From the NCBI GenBank assembly GCA_964519035.1, contig CAZFKZ010000005.1, positions 1-61,919 on the forward strand: DNA of 61,919 nt, in the 5' to 3' direction. The notes below the pieces were generated by a model. The model worked only from the letters and a program-made list of their open reading frames with translations, did not search any database and was not told where the DNA came from. Source of the DNA: CAJJBL01 sp964519035. GTDB taxonomy: Bacteria; Pseudomonadota; Alphaproteobacteria; Puniceispirillales; Marisalimonadaceae. Below are positions 25,238-34,269 of the stretch, piece after piece. Position 1 is the stretch's first letter. Each line of letters begins with the position of its first letter. Both the position numbers and the translations under genes were made by a program.

Positions 25238-26392
25238 ATGAAGATAATCAACAAACCAATTTCAGATAATGATACATTAATTAAATTTTATAACCAATGT
25301 ATAAAAGAAAAAATATTAGCTATTGATACAGAATTTGTTAGAGAGACTACATATTATCCATCTCTATGCTTAATACAAATAGCAGGATCTGATTTTGCAG
25401 CTTCTATTGATCCCTTGTCAGGAATAGACTTAAGTCCCATATGGAAATTGCTATCAGACAAAAATATTTTGAAGGTTTTCCATGCAGCAAGGCAAGATAT
25501 TGAAATTTTTTTTAATCTGACTGGTGAGATACCCTTCCCTATCTATGATACTCAAATCGCTTCAATGTTTTGTGGATTAGGTGATCAAATTGGTTATGAA
25601 GCCTTAGTTAATAATTTTTTAGATATACAAGTGAATAAACAGTTTCAATTTACTAACTGGCTTCAAAGACCTCTTAGTAAGCAGCAAATCGAATATGCAA
25701 TTTCAGACGTAACTCATTTAATTAAGATTTACCCACTTATAGATAGCTTAATTATAGAACAAAATAGAAAAGAGTGGGTAGATAAAGAAATGAGTTCGGT
25801 AAGCAAAAAAAACTTATATCAAGTTAATTCTATGGAAATTTGGAAAAAGATTAAAATTAAAAATGCAAAACCACATACTCTTAATTATTTAAAATATCTG
25901 GCTGCTTGGAGAGAAAATGAATGTAAAGAGTCCAATATTCCAAGAAACAGACTGATTAGGGATGAATCACTTATCAATATTGCTTTTTCTTTACCTCAAA
26001 CAGTTGAAGAATTGAAGAAAACGAGAATTTTTCCCAAAAATATATCTTATAAGCAATGTGAAGGTATAATAGATACAATCGCGAAAGCTAATAAAGTAGA
26101 TAAATTACAATGGCCTTTAATAACAAAAAGTTATAAAAAATCGATTCTTCCTAAAAGTAATTTAGAACTGGTCAAACTTTTACTTAAAGTTTGTTCCGAA
26201 GAAAGTGGGTTAGCAGAAAGGATTATTGCTGATGCAGATGATATTCGTAATATTTTTGAGGATAATGGTTACGATTTAAAACTTTTTCATGATTGGAGAA
26301 ACGATATATTTGGTAAAAAGGTAAAATTACTTCTCGAAGGAAAAATTGCATTCACAATAAGTAATGGTAAAATAAAACAATTAGAACTTTAA
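25238..26392 (+). CDS. rnd: Ribonuclease D
   Basis: 384-residue DEDD-type 3'-5' exonuclease for tRNA maturation. The exonuclease domain shows AIDTEFVRETTY (Asp/Glu pair, about residues 28-39), FHAARQDIEIF (about 84-94) and the last acidic motif YAISDVTHLIKIY (about 151-163). One HRDC domain follows (LKYLAAWRENECKESNIPRNRLIRDESL, about 213-240), then a divergent second helical region. The size matches the family. It is divergent from the EipB gene and convergent with hdaA. Confidence 0.95.
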   Translation: MKIINKPISDNDTLIKFYNQCIKEKILAIDTEFVRETTYYPSLCLIQIAGSDFAASIDPLSGIDLSPIWKLLSDKNILKVFHAARQDIEIFFNLTGEIPFPIYDTQIASMFCGLGDQIGYEALVNNFLDIQVNKQFQFTNWLQRPLSKQQIEYAISDVTHLIKIYPLIDSLIIEQNRKEWVDKEMSSVSKKNLYQVNSMEIWKKIKIKNAKPHTLNYLKYLAAWRENECKESNIPRNRLIRDESLINIAFSLPQTVEELKKTRIFPKNISYKQCEGIIDTIAKANKVDKLQWPLITKSYKKSILPKSNLELVKLLLKVCSEESGLAERIIADADDIRNIFEDNGYDLKLFHDWRNDIFGKKVKLLLEGKIAFTISNGKIKQLEL

Positions 26393-26401
26393 AAATTATT
26401 A

Positions 26402-27109
26402 TTATTTAATAGAAGTAATAATATTATTTATCATGTTAAGAGTAATTTTTTTCTTTGTTTCTAGGGAAAATCTATCTAAATGATCGATGACTTTTATAAT
26501 TGTTTCAAAATTTCTTTCTACTCTATCTAGTATATAAATACATTGTTTATCGTTTAGTATAATTTTTTTCTCATCGGCATATTTTATTAAAAGGGTATAT
26601 AGCAATATATCGTCAGGTAATTCAATTTTACATGTCATCAAACTTCTTAATCTCGAATTCAGGTCAGGTAATCCCCAATCCATTTCATGAGCTGATTTTT
26701 TTGAAAGAATTAAAACTGAACCCGAATTATATTTAACTTCATTTAAAAAATGCATTACAGTTTCAGAAGGATAATTATTTCCCGGACTAAAATCATCTAA
26801 AATAAAGCTTTTATTTTTTTCAGCAAGCCTTATGTCTTGAGAAGCTATAGAAGAAAAGAACAAACTATTGTTGCTTTGTTGATATATATGACTTAAATGA
26901 GTTTTACCACACCCAGATGGTCCATAGATAAGTGCGGCAGGAATAGAATTAATATTTGTATTAATTTGCCAAGATTTTAATTTTTCAATTAATTTAACAG
27001 CAGACTTGTTACTTTCTGATAAAATAAAATTTTCGCGGTTTTGTAGTATTTTAAATGATAAAGGAAGAGCTAACTGTGAATTAAATATTTTATTTTTAAT
27101 ATCCCTCAT
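26402..27109 (-). CDS. hdaA: DnaA-regulatory AAA+ protein HdaA (Hda-like)
   Basis: 235-residue DnaA-related ATPase without a DNA-binding domain. It has Walker A GPSGCGKTHL (about residues 65-74), Walker B FILDDF and a sensor-type RLRSLMTCKIELPDD segment. The start QLALPLSF resembles the clamp-binding QL.LPL motif by which Hda/HdaA binds DnaN. With the loaded clamp it stimulates DnaA-ATP hydrolysis after replication starts. Location beside the AI-2E/DUF2066/purM genes is the standard alphaproteobacterial context. Walker and clamp motifs are seen; the regulatory role is family knowledge. Confidence 0.87.
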   Translation of the reverse strand: MRDIKNKIFNSQLALPLSFKILQNRENFILSESNKSAVKLIEKLKSWQINTNINSIPAALIYGPSGCGKTHLSHIYQQSNNSLFFSSIASQDIRLAEKNKSFILDDFSPGNNYPSETVMHFLNEVKYNSGSVLILSKKSAHEMDWGLPDLNSRLRSLMTCKIELPDDILLYTLLIKYADEKKIILNDKQCIYILDRVERNFETIIKVIDHLDRFSLETKKKITLNMINNIITSIK

Positions 27110-27124
27110 TCAAATTATCACAAA

Positions 27125-28162
27125 TCAATTAATTTCAATTATTAAATTATAAAAATAACGTACTAAAACGCCAATCATCGCAGCAACTGGTAGAGCTATT
27201 AAAATTCCTACGAAACCTGCTAAATTAGCACCTATCAGCAAAGCAAATATAATCCAAATAGCGTTTAACTTTATCGCATCTCCGACAAACTTAGGAGTTA
27301 AATAATAACTTTCGCCTAATTGACCAAATATAAAAGTTAATGCTAAATAGCATAATTCTGGTGCAATACCAAATTGTAAAAAACCTAGAATTAATGTTAA
27401 CCCTCCTCCGAGGAAAGCTCCAAAATATGGAATAAAAGAAATTAAACCAGCAAAGATACCTAACAAAATACCAAACTGAATATCTATCAAAAATAAGATT
27501 ATACTATAAAAAGAGGATAAAATAATACAAACGAGTCCTTGACCTCTAATAAACTTAGATAAGACGCTGTCTATTTCACTAATAATTTTAGGAAAATGTT
27601 GAAGATTTAATTTTTTTGCTGTTTTTAAAAAAAATAATTTTAAATGTGTTAACTCTAAAATCATGTAAAAACTAATCACAAATATTAATATAATATTAAA
27701 GAAACCATTAAAAAAAACAATTCCATTATTAATTAATTGATTACTAAAATTAATTAAATTTTTAAAAAAAGGTTTAAGAAAATTAATATAATACCCATTC
27801 TCAAAATTTTCTTTCAAAAAACTATTTTGATCTAATTTATTAAACAAAATTTCGATTTTATCTACATACATTGGAATCATTGATATAAAATTTTGAAATT
27901 GCTTAATAATAATTGGTGATATTAGAAGAAAAACTGATAAAATCAATAAAACAAAAATCATTATAGATAAGAAACTAGACAGTGTTTTATTTAAAAAACA
28001 ACAAAGCCAATTATTAAAAGGATTCATTATATACGCAATAATAAATGCCATAAAAAAAAGTATGATAACATCAAAAAAATAAGAAGTTAATATCAAAATC
28101 AATAGAAGGAATATATATATATTTATATTTTGAAAATTTATAATGTTTTTGAAATTAGACAT
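27125..28162 (-). CDS. AI-2E (PerM) family membrane protein
   Basis: 345-residue polytopic protein with about eight helices and the conserved C-terminal core FIPYFGAFLGGGLTLILG...GQLGESYYLTPKFVGDAIKLNAIWIIFALLIGANLAGFVGILIALPVAA. AI-2E family members include a TqsA-like autoinducer exporter and Na+/H+ antiporters, so no substrate can be assigned. It lies 16 nt after the DUF2066 gene and 15 nt before hdaA, a compact three-gene operon. Confidence 0.88.
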   Translation of the reverse strand: MSNFKNIINFQNINIYIFLLLILILTSYFFDVIILFFMAFIIAYIMNPFNNWLCCFLNKTLSSFLSIMIFVLLILSVFLLISPIIIKQFQNFISMIPMYVDKIEILFNKLDQNSFLKENFENGYYINFLKPFFKNLINFSNQLINNGIVFFNGFFNIILIFVISFYMILELTHLKLFFLKTAKKLNLQHFPKIISEIDSVLSKFIRGQGLVCIILSSFYSIILFLIDIQFGILLGIFAGLISFIPYFGAFLGGGLTLILGFLQFGIAPELCYLALTFIFGQLGESYYLTPKFVGDAIKLNAIWIIFALLIGANLAGFVGILIALPVAAMIGVLVRYFYNLIIEIN

Positions 28163-28178
28163 ATCTTTTACTAAACCC

Positions 28179-29528
28179 CTATTTAACTAAATTTTTAATT
28201 ATATATTGATCTTTATTATAGTCTTCAATAATCAAACCTTTTTGCCTCAAGGCTTCAAAAAATGATTTTTTATTACCAACAAATTTAACTATAATCCTTC
28301 CAATGTTTGAAGTAAGTGATATCACTTTAGTTTCTTTAACGAATGGTAAACTTTTTAAAATATTTATAGAAGATGGCCATATGTCAATTTGTTTTTGAAA
28401 AATAGTTTCATCTATTTTATGTTCAGTTGCTATTTTAGTATTTAAAAACCCTCTAGAAATATTTTGAAATAAATAATCATTTTTACTGTTGTAGAAAACT
28501 AACTCATCGCCTATTTCTAATAGGCCAGATTTAAAAAAATTACTCGTAGACTTTACTTTTATTTCTTTATCATTGAAGTAAAAAATTTCTGATAAAGAAG
28601 TAGTTTTACTTCGTGGAATAGGAACCCAAAGATCTATTTGGTTATCAATATAAGTATCAATTAAATTAACTTTCTTCCAACTGCTTTCAATAGAATTTAT
28701 GATGTTTATAACTTCATTCTGCAAAATATTTTTTTTAATTTTATAAATAGATGATATTTTTTTTAACATTATTTTGTTGCTATAAATTGTGCTGTCTAAC
28801 TCTCCATTTTTATTGAATAATTTTACAGAAACATTTAAAAATGTTTTTCCAATATTTGACAAAACAGGCTCAGCTAAAACGAGTAAAATAGAATCTGTAT
28901 TTTGATAATCAATTAATTTCTTAATCTGTAGTTTATCTGATTTTAAAATGACTTTTGAAGTGATATTTCTATTTAAATACAAATTGCTTTTTGCAATTTT
29001 CAATTTAACTAAACCGTCTACAGAATTTAAATTTTCTTTCCACAAAGAATACCATAAGTCTTTTTTATCCCATAAAATAAAACCTCTAGGGCCTTTGAAA
29101 ATAGGTAAAACTGCTATTGTCTGTTTATAAGTTTCAGCATATTTAAGTTTTTTTTCAAGAAAAAATTTTATAATTAATTCTCTATTAAAACATATATCAA
29201 AGTTTGCCACATACCTATTGTCACTATTAGCTTCATTATTAATTTTAATAAAATCAACAAAAGATAATAATTCAGTGTTTTTAGACATATCAATATTATT
29301 GCTTAAGGTTAATCTTTTCAGCAATCGATCTAAAGCAAACTTTCTTGCTTGATTTTCTGCTAATGATCTTGCTTCAACTAATGTTTCTTTAGTAAAATCT
29401 ACTTTTATATTTTTAATATAAAAAGAAGAGTTTTTACAATCATCTTTGTTGTTAGCAAAAGCCTCTAAATAATATAAATTTATTCCAATTATGATTAAAA
29501 AGATTATGTTATATTTTTTTCTAATCAT
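28179..29528 (-). CDS. DUF2066 domain-containing exported protein
   Basis: 449-residue protein with an N-terminal hydrophobic signal (residues 6-22). The DUF2066 region begins with FYIKNIKVDFTKETLVEARSLAENQARKFALDRLLKRLTL (about 37-76) and continues through FKGPRGFILWD. A C-terminal segment after residue 400 (VKETKVISLTSNIGRIIVKFVGNKKSFFEALRQKGL) looks like a second small alpha/beta domain. Function unknown; probably periplasmic or envelope-associated. It is divergent from purM and upstream of the AI-2E and hdaA genes, its usual context. Confidence 0.75.
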   Translation of the reverse strand: MIRKKYNIIFLIIIGINLYYLEAFANNKDDCKNSSFYIKNIKVDFTKETLVEARSLAENQARKFALDRLLKRLTLSNNIDMSKNTELLSFVDFIKINNEANSDNRYVANFDICFNRELIIKFFLEKKLKYAETYKQTIAVLPIFKGPRGFILWDKKDLWYSLWKENLNSVDGLVKLKIAKSNLYLNRNITSKVILKSDKLQIKKLIDYQNTDSILLVLAEPVLSNIGKTFLNVSVKLFNKNGELDSTIYSNKIMLKKISSIYKIKKNILQNEVINIINSIESSWKKVNLIDTYIDNQIDLWVPIPRSKTTSLSEIFYFNDKEIKVKSTSNFFKSGLLEIGDELVFYNSKNDYLFQNISRGFLNTKIATEHKIDETIFQKQIDIWPSSINILKSLPFVKETKVISLTSNIGRIIVKFVGNKKSFFEALRQKGLIIEDYNKDQYIIKNLVK

Positions 29529-29552
29529 TCTTCACTAAACCTAATTATTTAA

Positions 29553-29581
29553 TTGATAAGTGTTAATAACATAGATATATC
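29553..29581 (+). promoter_or_regulatory. Possible sigma-70 promoter for purM
   Basis: TTGATA (29553-29558), a 17-nt spacer and TATATC (29576-29581) lie about 90 bp before purM in the divergent DUF2066-purM spacer. This is a reasonable match for an AT-rich genome, but AT bias makes chance matches likely. Confidence 0.3.
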
Positions 29582-29670
29582 AATATAATAATTTACATAA
29601 TATAAAAAAAAAAATTATATTAACTAAATAAATAAAATTAAGTATATCCTTTAAAGTAGATTGACTTCTA

Positions 29671-30747
29671 ATGAAGAAAAAGCAATTAAAAACGAATATG
29701 AAATCCATTACTTATAAAGATTCTGGAGTTGATATTACTAAAGGTGATCAACTTATATCAGAAATAGCTCCATTAGCAAAGTCAACAGCTATAAAAGGTA
29801 CGAGTAGTGAATTAGGTGGTTTTGGTGGATTATTTGATTTAAAAAAAGCTGGTTTTATAGATCCTATACTTGTTTCAAGCACAGACGGAGTTGGTACTAA
29901 ACTTCAATTAGCTGTCTTGACTAAATCTTACATAAACATTGGTATTGATTTAGTTGCTATGTGTGCGAATGATGTTTTAGCACAAGGAGCCATTCCCCTG
30001 TTTTTTATGGATTATTTTGCAACAGGAAAATTAGATAATAAAATAGTCATCGAGGTAATTAAAGGAATAGTTAAGGGTTGCAAACAATCAGGTTGCGCTT
30101 TAATTGGAGGTGAAACAGCTGAAATGCCCGGACACTACCCACAAGGTAGTTTTGACTTAGCAGGTTTTTGTTTAGGTGCTGTAGAGAGAGAAAAAGTACT
30201 TGATAAAACTTCTGTTAAGAAAGATGATAAAGTCATTGCTGTTAGTAGTAATGGGTTACATGCTAATGGGTTTTCTTTAGTAAGAAAAATTATAAAAACA
30301 AAATCAATTAATATTTTTGATAGAGCTTCTTTTGATAAAGATAAAAGTTATGCAGATATAATTATGGAACCAACATTATTATACACTGATGCTTTTTTAG
30401 CCGCTAATAAAAATAATAAAGTAAAGTCAATAAGTCATATCACTGGTGGAGGGTTGGTTGAAAACCCTCCAAGAGCATTTAATAAAAATTTAAAAGTTCA
30501 GTTAAATATGAACTCATATATTTTACCTTCTATTTTTACTTGGTTGAAAAATAATGCTAATTTATCTTATTTTGAATTAGCTCGAACATTTAATTGTGGC
30601 ATTGGATTATTAATATTCTGTGATGCTAAAGACACAGATCAAATTATTTTAGATGTTAATTCTAAAGGATATAAATCATTTGAAATTGGCATCATGGATG
30701 AAAAGAAGAATAACCAGAGTGTTATCTTTAATGGATGGGATAACTAA
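29671..30747 (+). CDS. purM: Phosphoribosylformylglycinamidine cyclo-ligase (AIR synthetase)
   Basis: Cytosolic purine-synthesis enzyme converting FGAM to AIR with ATP; 358 residues as encoded. Motifs: TYKDSGVDITKGDQLI, GGFGGLFDL, STDGVGTKLQLA, GGETAEMPGHYPQGSFDLAGFCLGAVER and HITGGGLVENPPR, all diagnostic. Two starts are possible (ATG 29671, or ATG 29698 giving MKSITYKD), and neither has a Shine-Dalgarno. In most Alphaproteobacteria purN follows directly; here it is replaced by a tiny cytochrome oxidase subunit gene. Confidence 0.95.
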   Translation: MKKKQLKTNMKSITYKDSGVDITKGDQLISEIAPLAKSTAIKGTSSELGGFGGLFDLKKAGFIDPILVSSTDGVGTKLQLAVLTKSYINIGIDLVAMCANDVLAQGAIPLFFMDYFATGKLDNKIVIEVIKGIVKGCKQSGCALIGGETAEMPGHYPQGSFDLAGFCLGAVEREKVLDKTSVKKDDKVIAVSSNGLHANGFSLVRKIIKTKSINIFDRASFDKDKSYADIIMEPTLLYTDAFLAANKNNKVKSISHITGGGLVENPPRAFNKNLKVQLNMNSYILPSIFTWLKNNANLSYFELARTFNCGIGLLIFCDAKDTDQIILDVNSKGYKSFEIGIMDEKKNNQSVIFNGWDN

Positions 30748-30886
30748 AAGTTATATGAAAAATTTATATCAATACTTAATTAGCATCAAAACAACAAATA
30801 AACATTTTGTTTTTATTCTGATAGTGATCTAAAGATTTTATTATAACTAAACTAAAAAAAATAAATCAAACATAAGAGAGGCATGA

Positions 30887-31015
30887 ATGAATAATAAATT
30901 GGATAAAGAAACTGAAGAACATAAGCAGTTTTATGAGGTCTTTCTTAAATATACAACCTATTCCGCAATAGCTATAATTATAATAGTAGCTTTAATGGCA
31001 ATTTTTTTAGTTTAA
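30887..31015 (+). CDS. aa3-type cytochrome c oxidase subunit IV, short alphaproteobacterial form
   Basis: 42-residue single-helix protein. A short polar N terminus (MNNKLDKETEEHKQFYEVFLKY) is followed by one transmembrane helix AIAIIIIVALMAIFLV at the very C terminus. This is the layout and rough pattern (H..FY.VF.K......) of the tiny fourth subunit of alphaproteobacterial aa3 oxidases. A Shine-Dalgarno AGAGAGG lies about 6 nt upstream of the ATG at 30887; an overlapping ATG at 30883 stops after three codons. It is not near other oxidase genes here, so the family call rests on the motif and size. Confidence 0.6.
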   Translation: MNNKLDKETEEHKQFYEVFLKYTTYSAIAIIIIVALMAIFLV

Positions 31016-31021
31016 TATTTA

Positions 31022-31444
31022 TTAATTGCAAAGCTCTATTTTTGAAAAGAAAAAAGAAATTTCATTATTTGCATTTTCAATGCTATCAGATCCGTGTACA
31101 GAATTAGCCTCGATACTCTCTGCAAACTCTTTTCTGATTGTACCCTCATCTGCTTCAGCAGGGTTAGTAGCTCCCATAATAGTTCTATTCAAGTTTACAG
31201 CATTTTCACCTCTTAAAACCTGAACAATTACTGGGCCAGAAACCATAAATTTAACTAAATCATTATAAAAAGGTCTGTCTTTGTGAACTTCGTAGAATTC
31301 TTCAGCCATTTGATTTGACATTTGTAATCTTTTTTGACCTATTATCTTTAAACCAGCCTTTTCAAACTTAGAATTAATTAAACCTGACAAGTTTCTTTTT
31401 GTAGCATCTGGTTTAATTATTGATAATGTGTTTTGAATAGGCAT
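31022..31444 (-). CDS. ndk: Nucleoside diphosphate kinase
   Basis: 140-residue kinase that balances NTP/dNTP pools by phosphate transfer through His117 in NSVHGSDS. N-terminal TLSIIKPDATKRN and the middle RTIMGATNPAEA are diagnostic, and length is standard. It ends 6 nt after the convergent small oxidase subunit. Upstream lies the scaffold gap. Confidence 0.97.
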   Translation of the reverse strand: MPIQNTLSIIKPDATKRNLSGLINSKFEKAGLKIIGQKRLQMSNQMAEEFYEVHKDRPFYNDLVKFMVSGPVIVQVLRGENAVNLNRTIMGATNPAEADEGTIRKEFAESIEANSVHGSDSIENANNEISFFFSKIELCN

Positions 31445-31461
31445 TTTATTCTCCTAGTTAA

Positions 31462-31561
31462 NNNNNNNNNNNNNNNNNNNNNNNNNNNNNNNNNNNNNNN
31501 NNNNNNNNNNNNNNNNNNNNNNNNNNNNNNNNNNNNNNNNNNNNNNNNNNNNNNNNNNNNN
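31462..31561. other. Scaffold gap (100 N)
   Basis: Exactly 100 N between ndk and pepA, the conventional size for a gap of unknown length. It hides the pepA stop codon and the ndk promoter. It may also hide holC (DNA polymerase III chi), which often lies between pepA and ndk in Alphaproteobacteria. Confidence 0.98.
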
Positions 31562-33036
31562 GTTTTTTTATAATCTTTAATTAATTGATAAAGCATTTTC
31601 ACTCCCCAACCTACACCTCCAGAAGGAACAGTAGGCGAAGACTTATTTTTCCATGTAACTCCAGCTATATCTAAATGAGCCCAAGGAGTTTTTTCAACAT
31701 GTCTCTTTAAGAAACAAGCAGCAGTTATAGAACCAGCACCAGGACCCCCAATGTTTTTCATATCAGCTATCTCAGTTTTAATTAACTGATCATATTCATC
31801 ATCAAGCGGGAGTTCCCAAACTTTTTCACCACTTTTTTCACCTGCACTGTAAATTGCGTCTGCAATTTTTTTATTGTTAGAAAAAAGTCCAGCTCTAACA
31901 TTACCAAGTGCAACAATCATTGCTCCTGTCAAAGTTGCTAAATTTATCATAAATTCTGGTTTAATATTTTTTTCAGTCCAACACAATAAATCAGCTAAAA
32001 CTAATCTTCCCTCAGCATCAGTATTTAACACCTCAATAGTTTGACCTGACATAGATTTAACAACATCACCTGGTCTCATTGCATCACCATCTGGCATATT
32101 TTCTACAAGCCCAATAACTCCAACAACATTAACTTTTAATTTAGCAGAAGCTACAGTTTCCATCAAACCTGTAACGGTAGCAGCTCCTCCCATATCCCAT
32201 TTCATATCCTCCATAGATTTTGGTGGTTTTAGTGAAAGTCCCCCAGAGTCAAAACAAACTCCTTTTCCTATGAAAGACATTATAGGGGCATTTGATTTTC
32301 CACCTAGCCATTCCATTATAACAACTTTACTAGATTTTCTTGAACCTCTTCCAACAGCTAAAAGGGCGTCCATACCAAGTTTTTTTAAATTAGCTTCATT
32401 GATGACGGTTACCTTAACACCAATTTTATTTAATTTCTTACATTGTTGAGCAAAGCTATCTGGATAAAGTATATTCGCTGGTTGCCATACTAAATCTCTT
32501 GCAGTAAATACACCTTTGGCTATTTGTAACATTTCTTGAAATTTACTTGAGGCTTCTTTAGCTCCTTTACAAACGAAAGTAACTTTATTTAACATATCAT
32601 TATTTTTGGGTACTATTTTTTTATAGTTACTAAATTTATATGAACTTAAAAGAATACCAAGAGCAAATCTTAGATTTGCATTAGCTAAGTTTTCGTATAT
32701 TTTTATACTTTTATAACCTATAGATTTAAGAGAATTATATATGTTACCACCAACTTCTTCTAAATAATTATCTGTAAAATCTTTATCATCCTCTAATTTT
32801 CTTCTTACCAAAAAAAAGGTGCCTTTTTCAGATCTAACTGTAATAAAATTAGAAGGATTAATAGTTATATTTGTTTTTAAAAATGAAGTTAAATTTTTAT
32901 CATTTGATATACTTTGAGATAGCAATTTGTTATTTTCTGAATAGAAAATAACATGAACTTCTTCACTTTTATGAAAATTTGTAACTGGTTTCATTTCTTC
33001 GAAGTTTATTTTTAAGATTTTTTTTTCTTCCTGCAT
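31562..33036 (-). CDS. pepA: Leucyl aminopeptidase (M17), 3' end lost in gap
   Basis: About 490 visible residues of a cytosolic dinuclear-metal aminopeptidase; the reading frame runs into the gap at 31561. The M17 metal and active-site segments are intact: GKGVCFDSGGLSLKP, WDMGGAATVTG, MRPGDVVKSMSGQTIEVLNTDAEGRLVLADLL. The visible C terminus GGVGWGVKMLYQLIKDY is where the family ends, so probably only a few residues are missing. Any frame joining it to the ndk side across the N run is meaningless. Divergent from lptF. Confidence 0.93.
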
Positions 33037-33151
33037 TTTATTTACCTATTTACTTTCATTTTATTGTAATAAATTAACATAGACATTAATAGTATATTAA
33101 GAAACGTAATAAAAATTAAAAATTTAACCTTTTTAAGTTATTTGTAATTCA

Positions 33152-34267
33152 ATGATTATTTCAAAATATATTTTCAAACAAACATTATCAAATGTTATAA
33201 CTTCTACATTAGTATTTATTGCAGTAATTTGGTTGAGTCAGTCTTTCAAAATAATTAAACTAGTTATAGATAAAGGAGCTGATTTTTCTGATTTTTTGAT
33301 TTTATCATCATTTAGTTTTCCTAATTGGTTAATTATAGCTTTACCATTTGGAACATTTGCTGGATGCATGATTTCTTATTTTAGATTAGAAAATGATAAA
33401 GAAATTATAGTTATGAAATCAGCTGGACTAAATTTTATAGGAATTAGTGCACCAGCTATTTTGATCAGTCTAATCACTTCGACAATATTATTAATTAATG
33501 TTCATTTTATTTTACCTTCTTCATATAAAAGTTTTAAAGTTTTACAAAATGAAATACGCAACAGTTCAGAATCTATAAAAATTAAAGATAATATTTTTGT
33601 TGATTTAAATGATAATCAAACAATTTTTATACATAGACTAAATACAAAAAACTATTTTGAAGAAATATTTATACAAGATAGAACTAATTCAGAAAAAATA
33701 ATTGAACTTTTTGCGAAAAAAGGTTTTTTAGAGTATTTTGATGATGACATAATAATTTATATGAGTGATGGAACAAGAGTTTCGACTGATAAACAAAATA
33801 TTTCAACTATTATGGACTTTAAGATATACAATTTACTTATCAAACCAGATAAGGTATACTCTAGTGCCGAAAGAGTAATCGAGTACAACGAGTATAATTT
33901 TTTTGATTTAATTAAAAAGGCAAGAAAAGATAAGGCTAATGAGGGCAAACTTCTTGCAGAAGCACACAATAGAAATACTATTTGTCTATTGCCAATTTTA
34001 TATACTCTAATTGCAATGATTTTTATTTTAAACGGTTACCATTCTAGAGAACCTTCTAAATATAGAAAAGTAACAAGCGTAGTTTTTCTAATATTGATAC
34101 AAATCATAATTATTCTAATAAAAAACGCCGCACACTTTAATGTCAATTTAATATCAATTATGTATTTATTTCCTATTAGCCTTATTATAATTAGTTTTGT
34201 AATACTCCATAAAAATATAAATATGACTAAATATTTTTTGAATTTTAAATTTGGACGAAATACTTAA
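33152..34267 (+). CDS. lptF: LPS export system permease LptF
   Basis: 371-residue inner-membrane permease of the LptB2FG ABC transporter that extracts lipopolysaccharide for transport to the outer membrane. Three N-terminal helices, a periplasmic beta-jellyroll region (about residues 130-270) and three C-terminal helices are seen. YIFKQTLSNVITSTLVFIAVIWLSQS matches the YjgP/YjgQ N terminus, and ALPFGTFAGCMISYFRLENDKEIIVMKSAG is the conserved cytoplasmic loop. The ATG has a weak ribosome site. It is paired with lptG 2 nt downstream. Confidence 0.92.
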   Translation: MIISKYIFKQTLSNVITSTLVFIAVIWLSQSFKIIKLVIDKGADFSDFLILSSFSFPNWLIIALPFGTFAGCMISYFRLENDKEIIVMKSAGLNFIGISAPAILISLITSTILLINVHFILPSSYKSFKVLQNEIRNSSESIKIKDNIFVDLNDNQTIFIHRLNTKNYFEEIFIQDRTNSEKIIELFAKKGFLEYFDDDIIIYMSDGTRVSTDKQNISTIMDFKIYNLLIKPDKVYSSAERVIEYNEYNFFDLIKKARKDKANEGKLLAEAHNRNTICLLPILYTLIAMIFILNGYHSREPSKYRKVTSVVFLILIQIIIILIKNAAHFNVNLISIMYLFPISLIIISFVILHKNINMTKYFLNFKFGRNT

Positions 34268-34269
34268 CA

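Noticed and set aside
29529..29670. Purine riboswitch before purM
   Set aside because: The spacer is almost pure A/T with no conserved riboswitch core or suitable stems.
31417..31561. C-terminal continuation of PepA through the N run
   Set aside because: The residues are unknown or come from the ndk leader; this is an artefact of translating across a gap.
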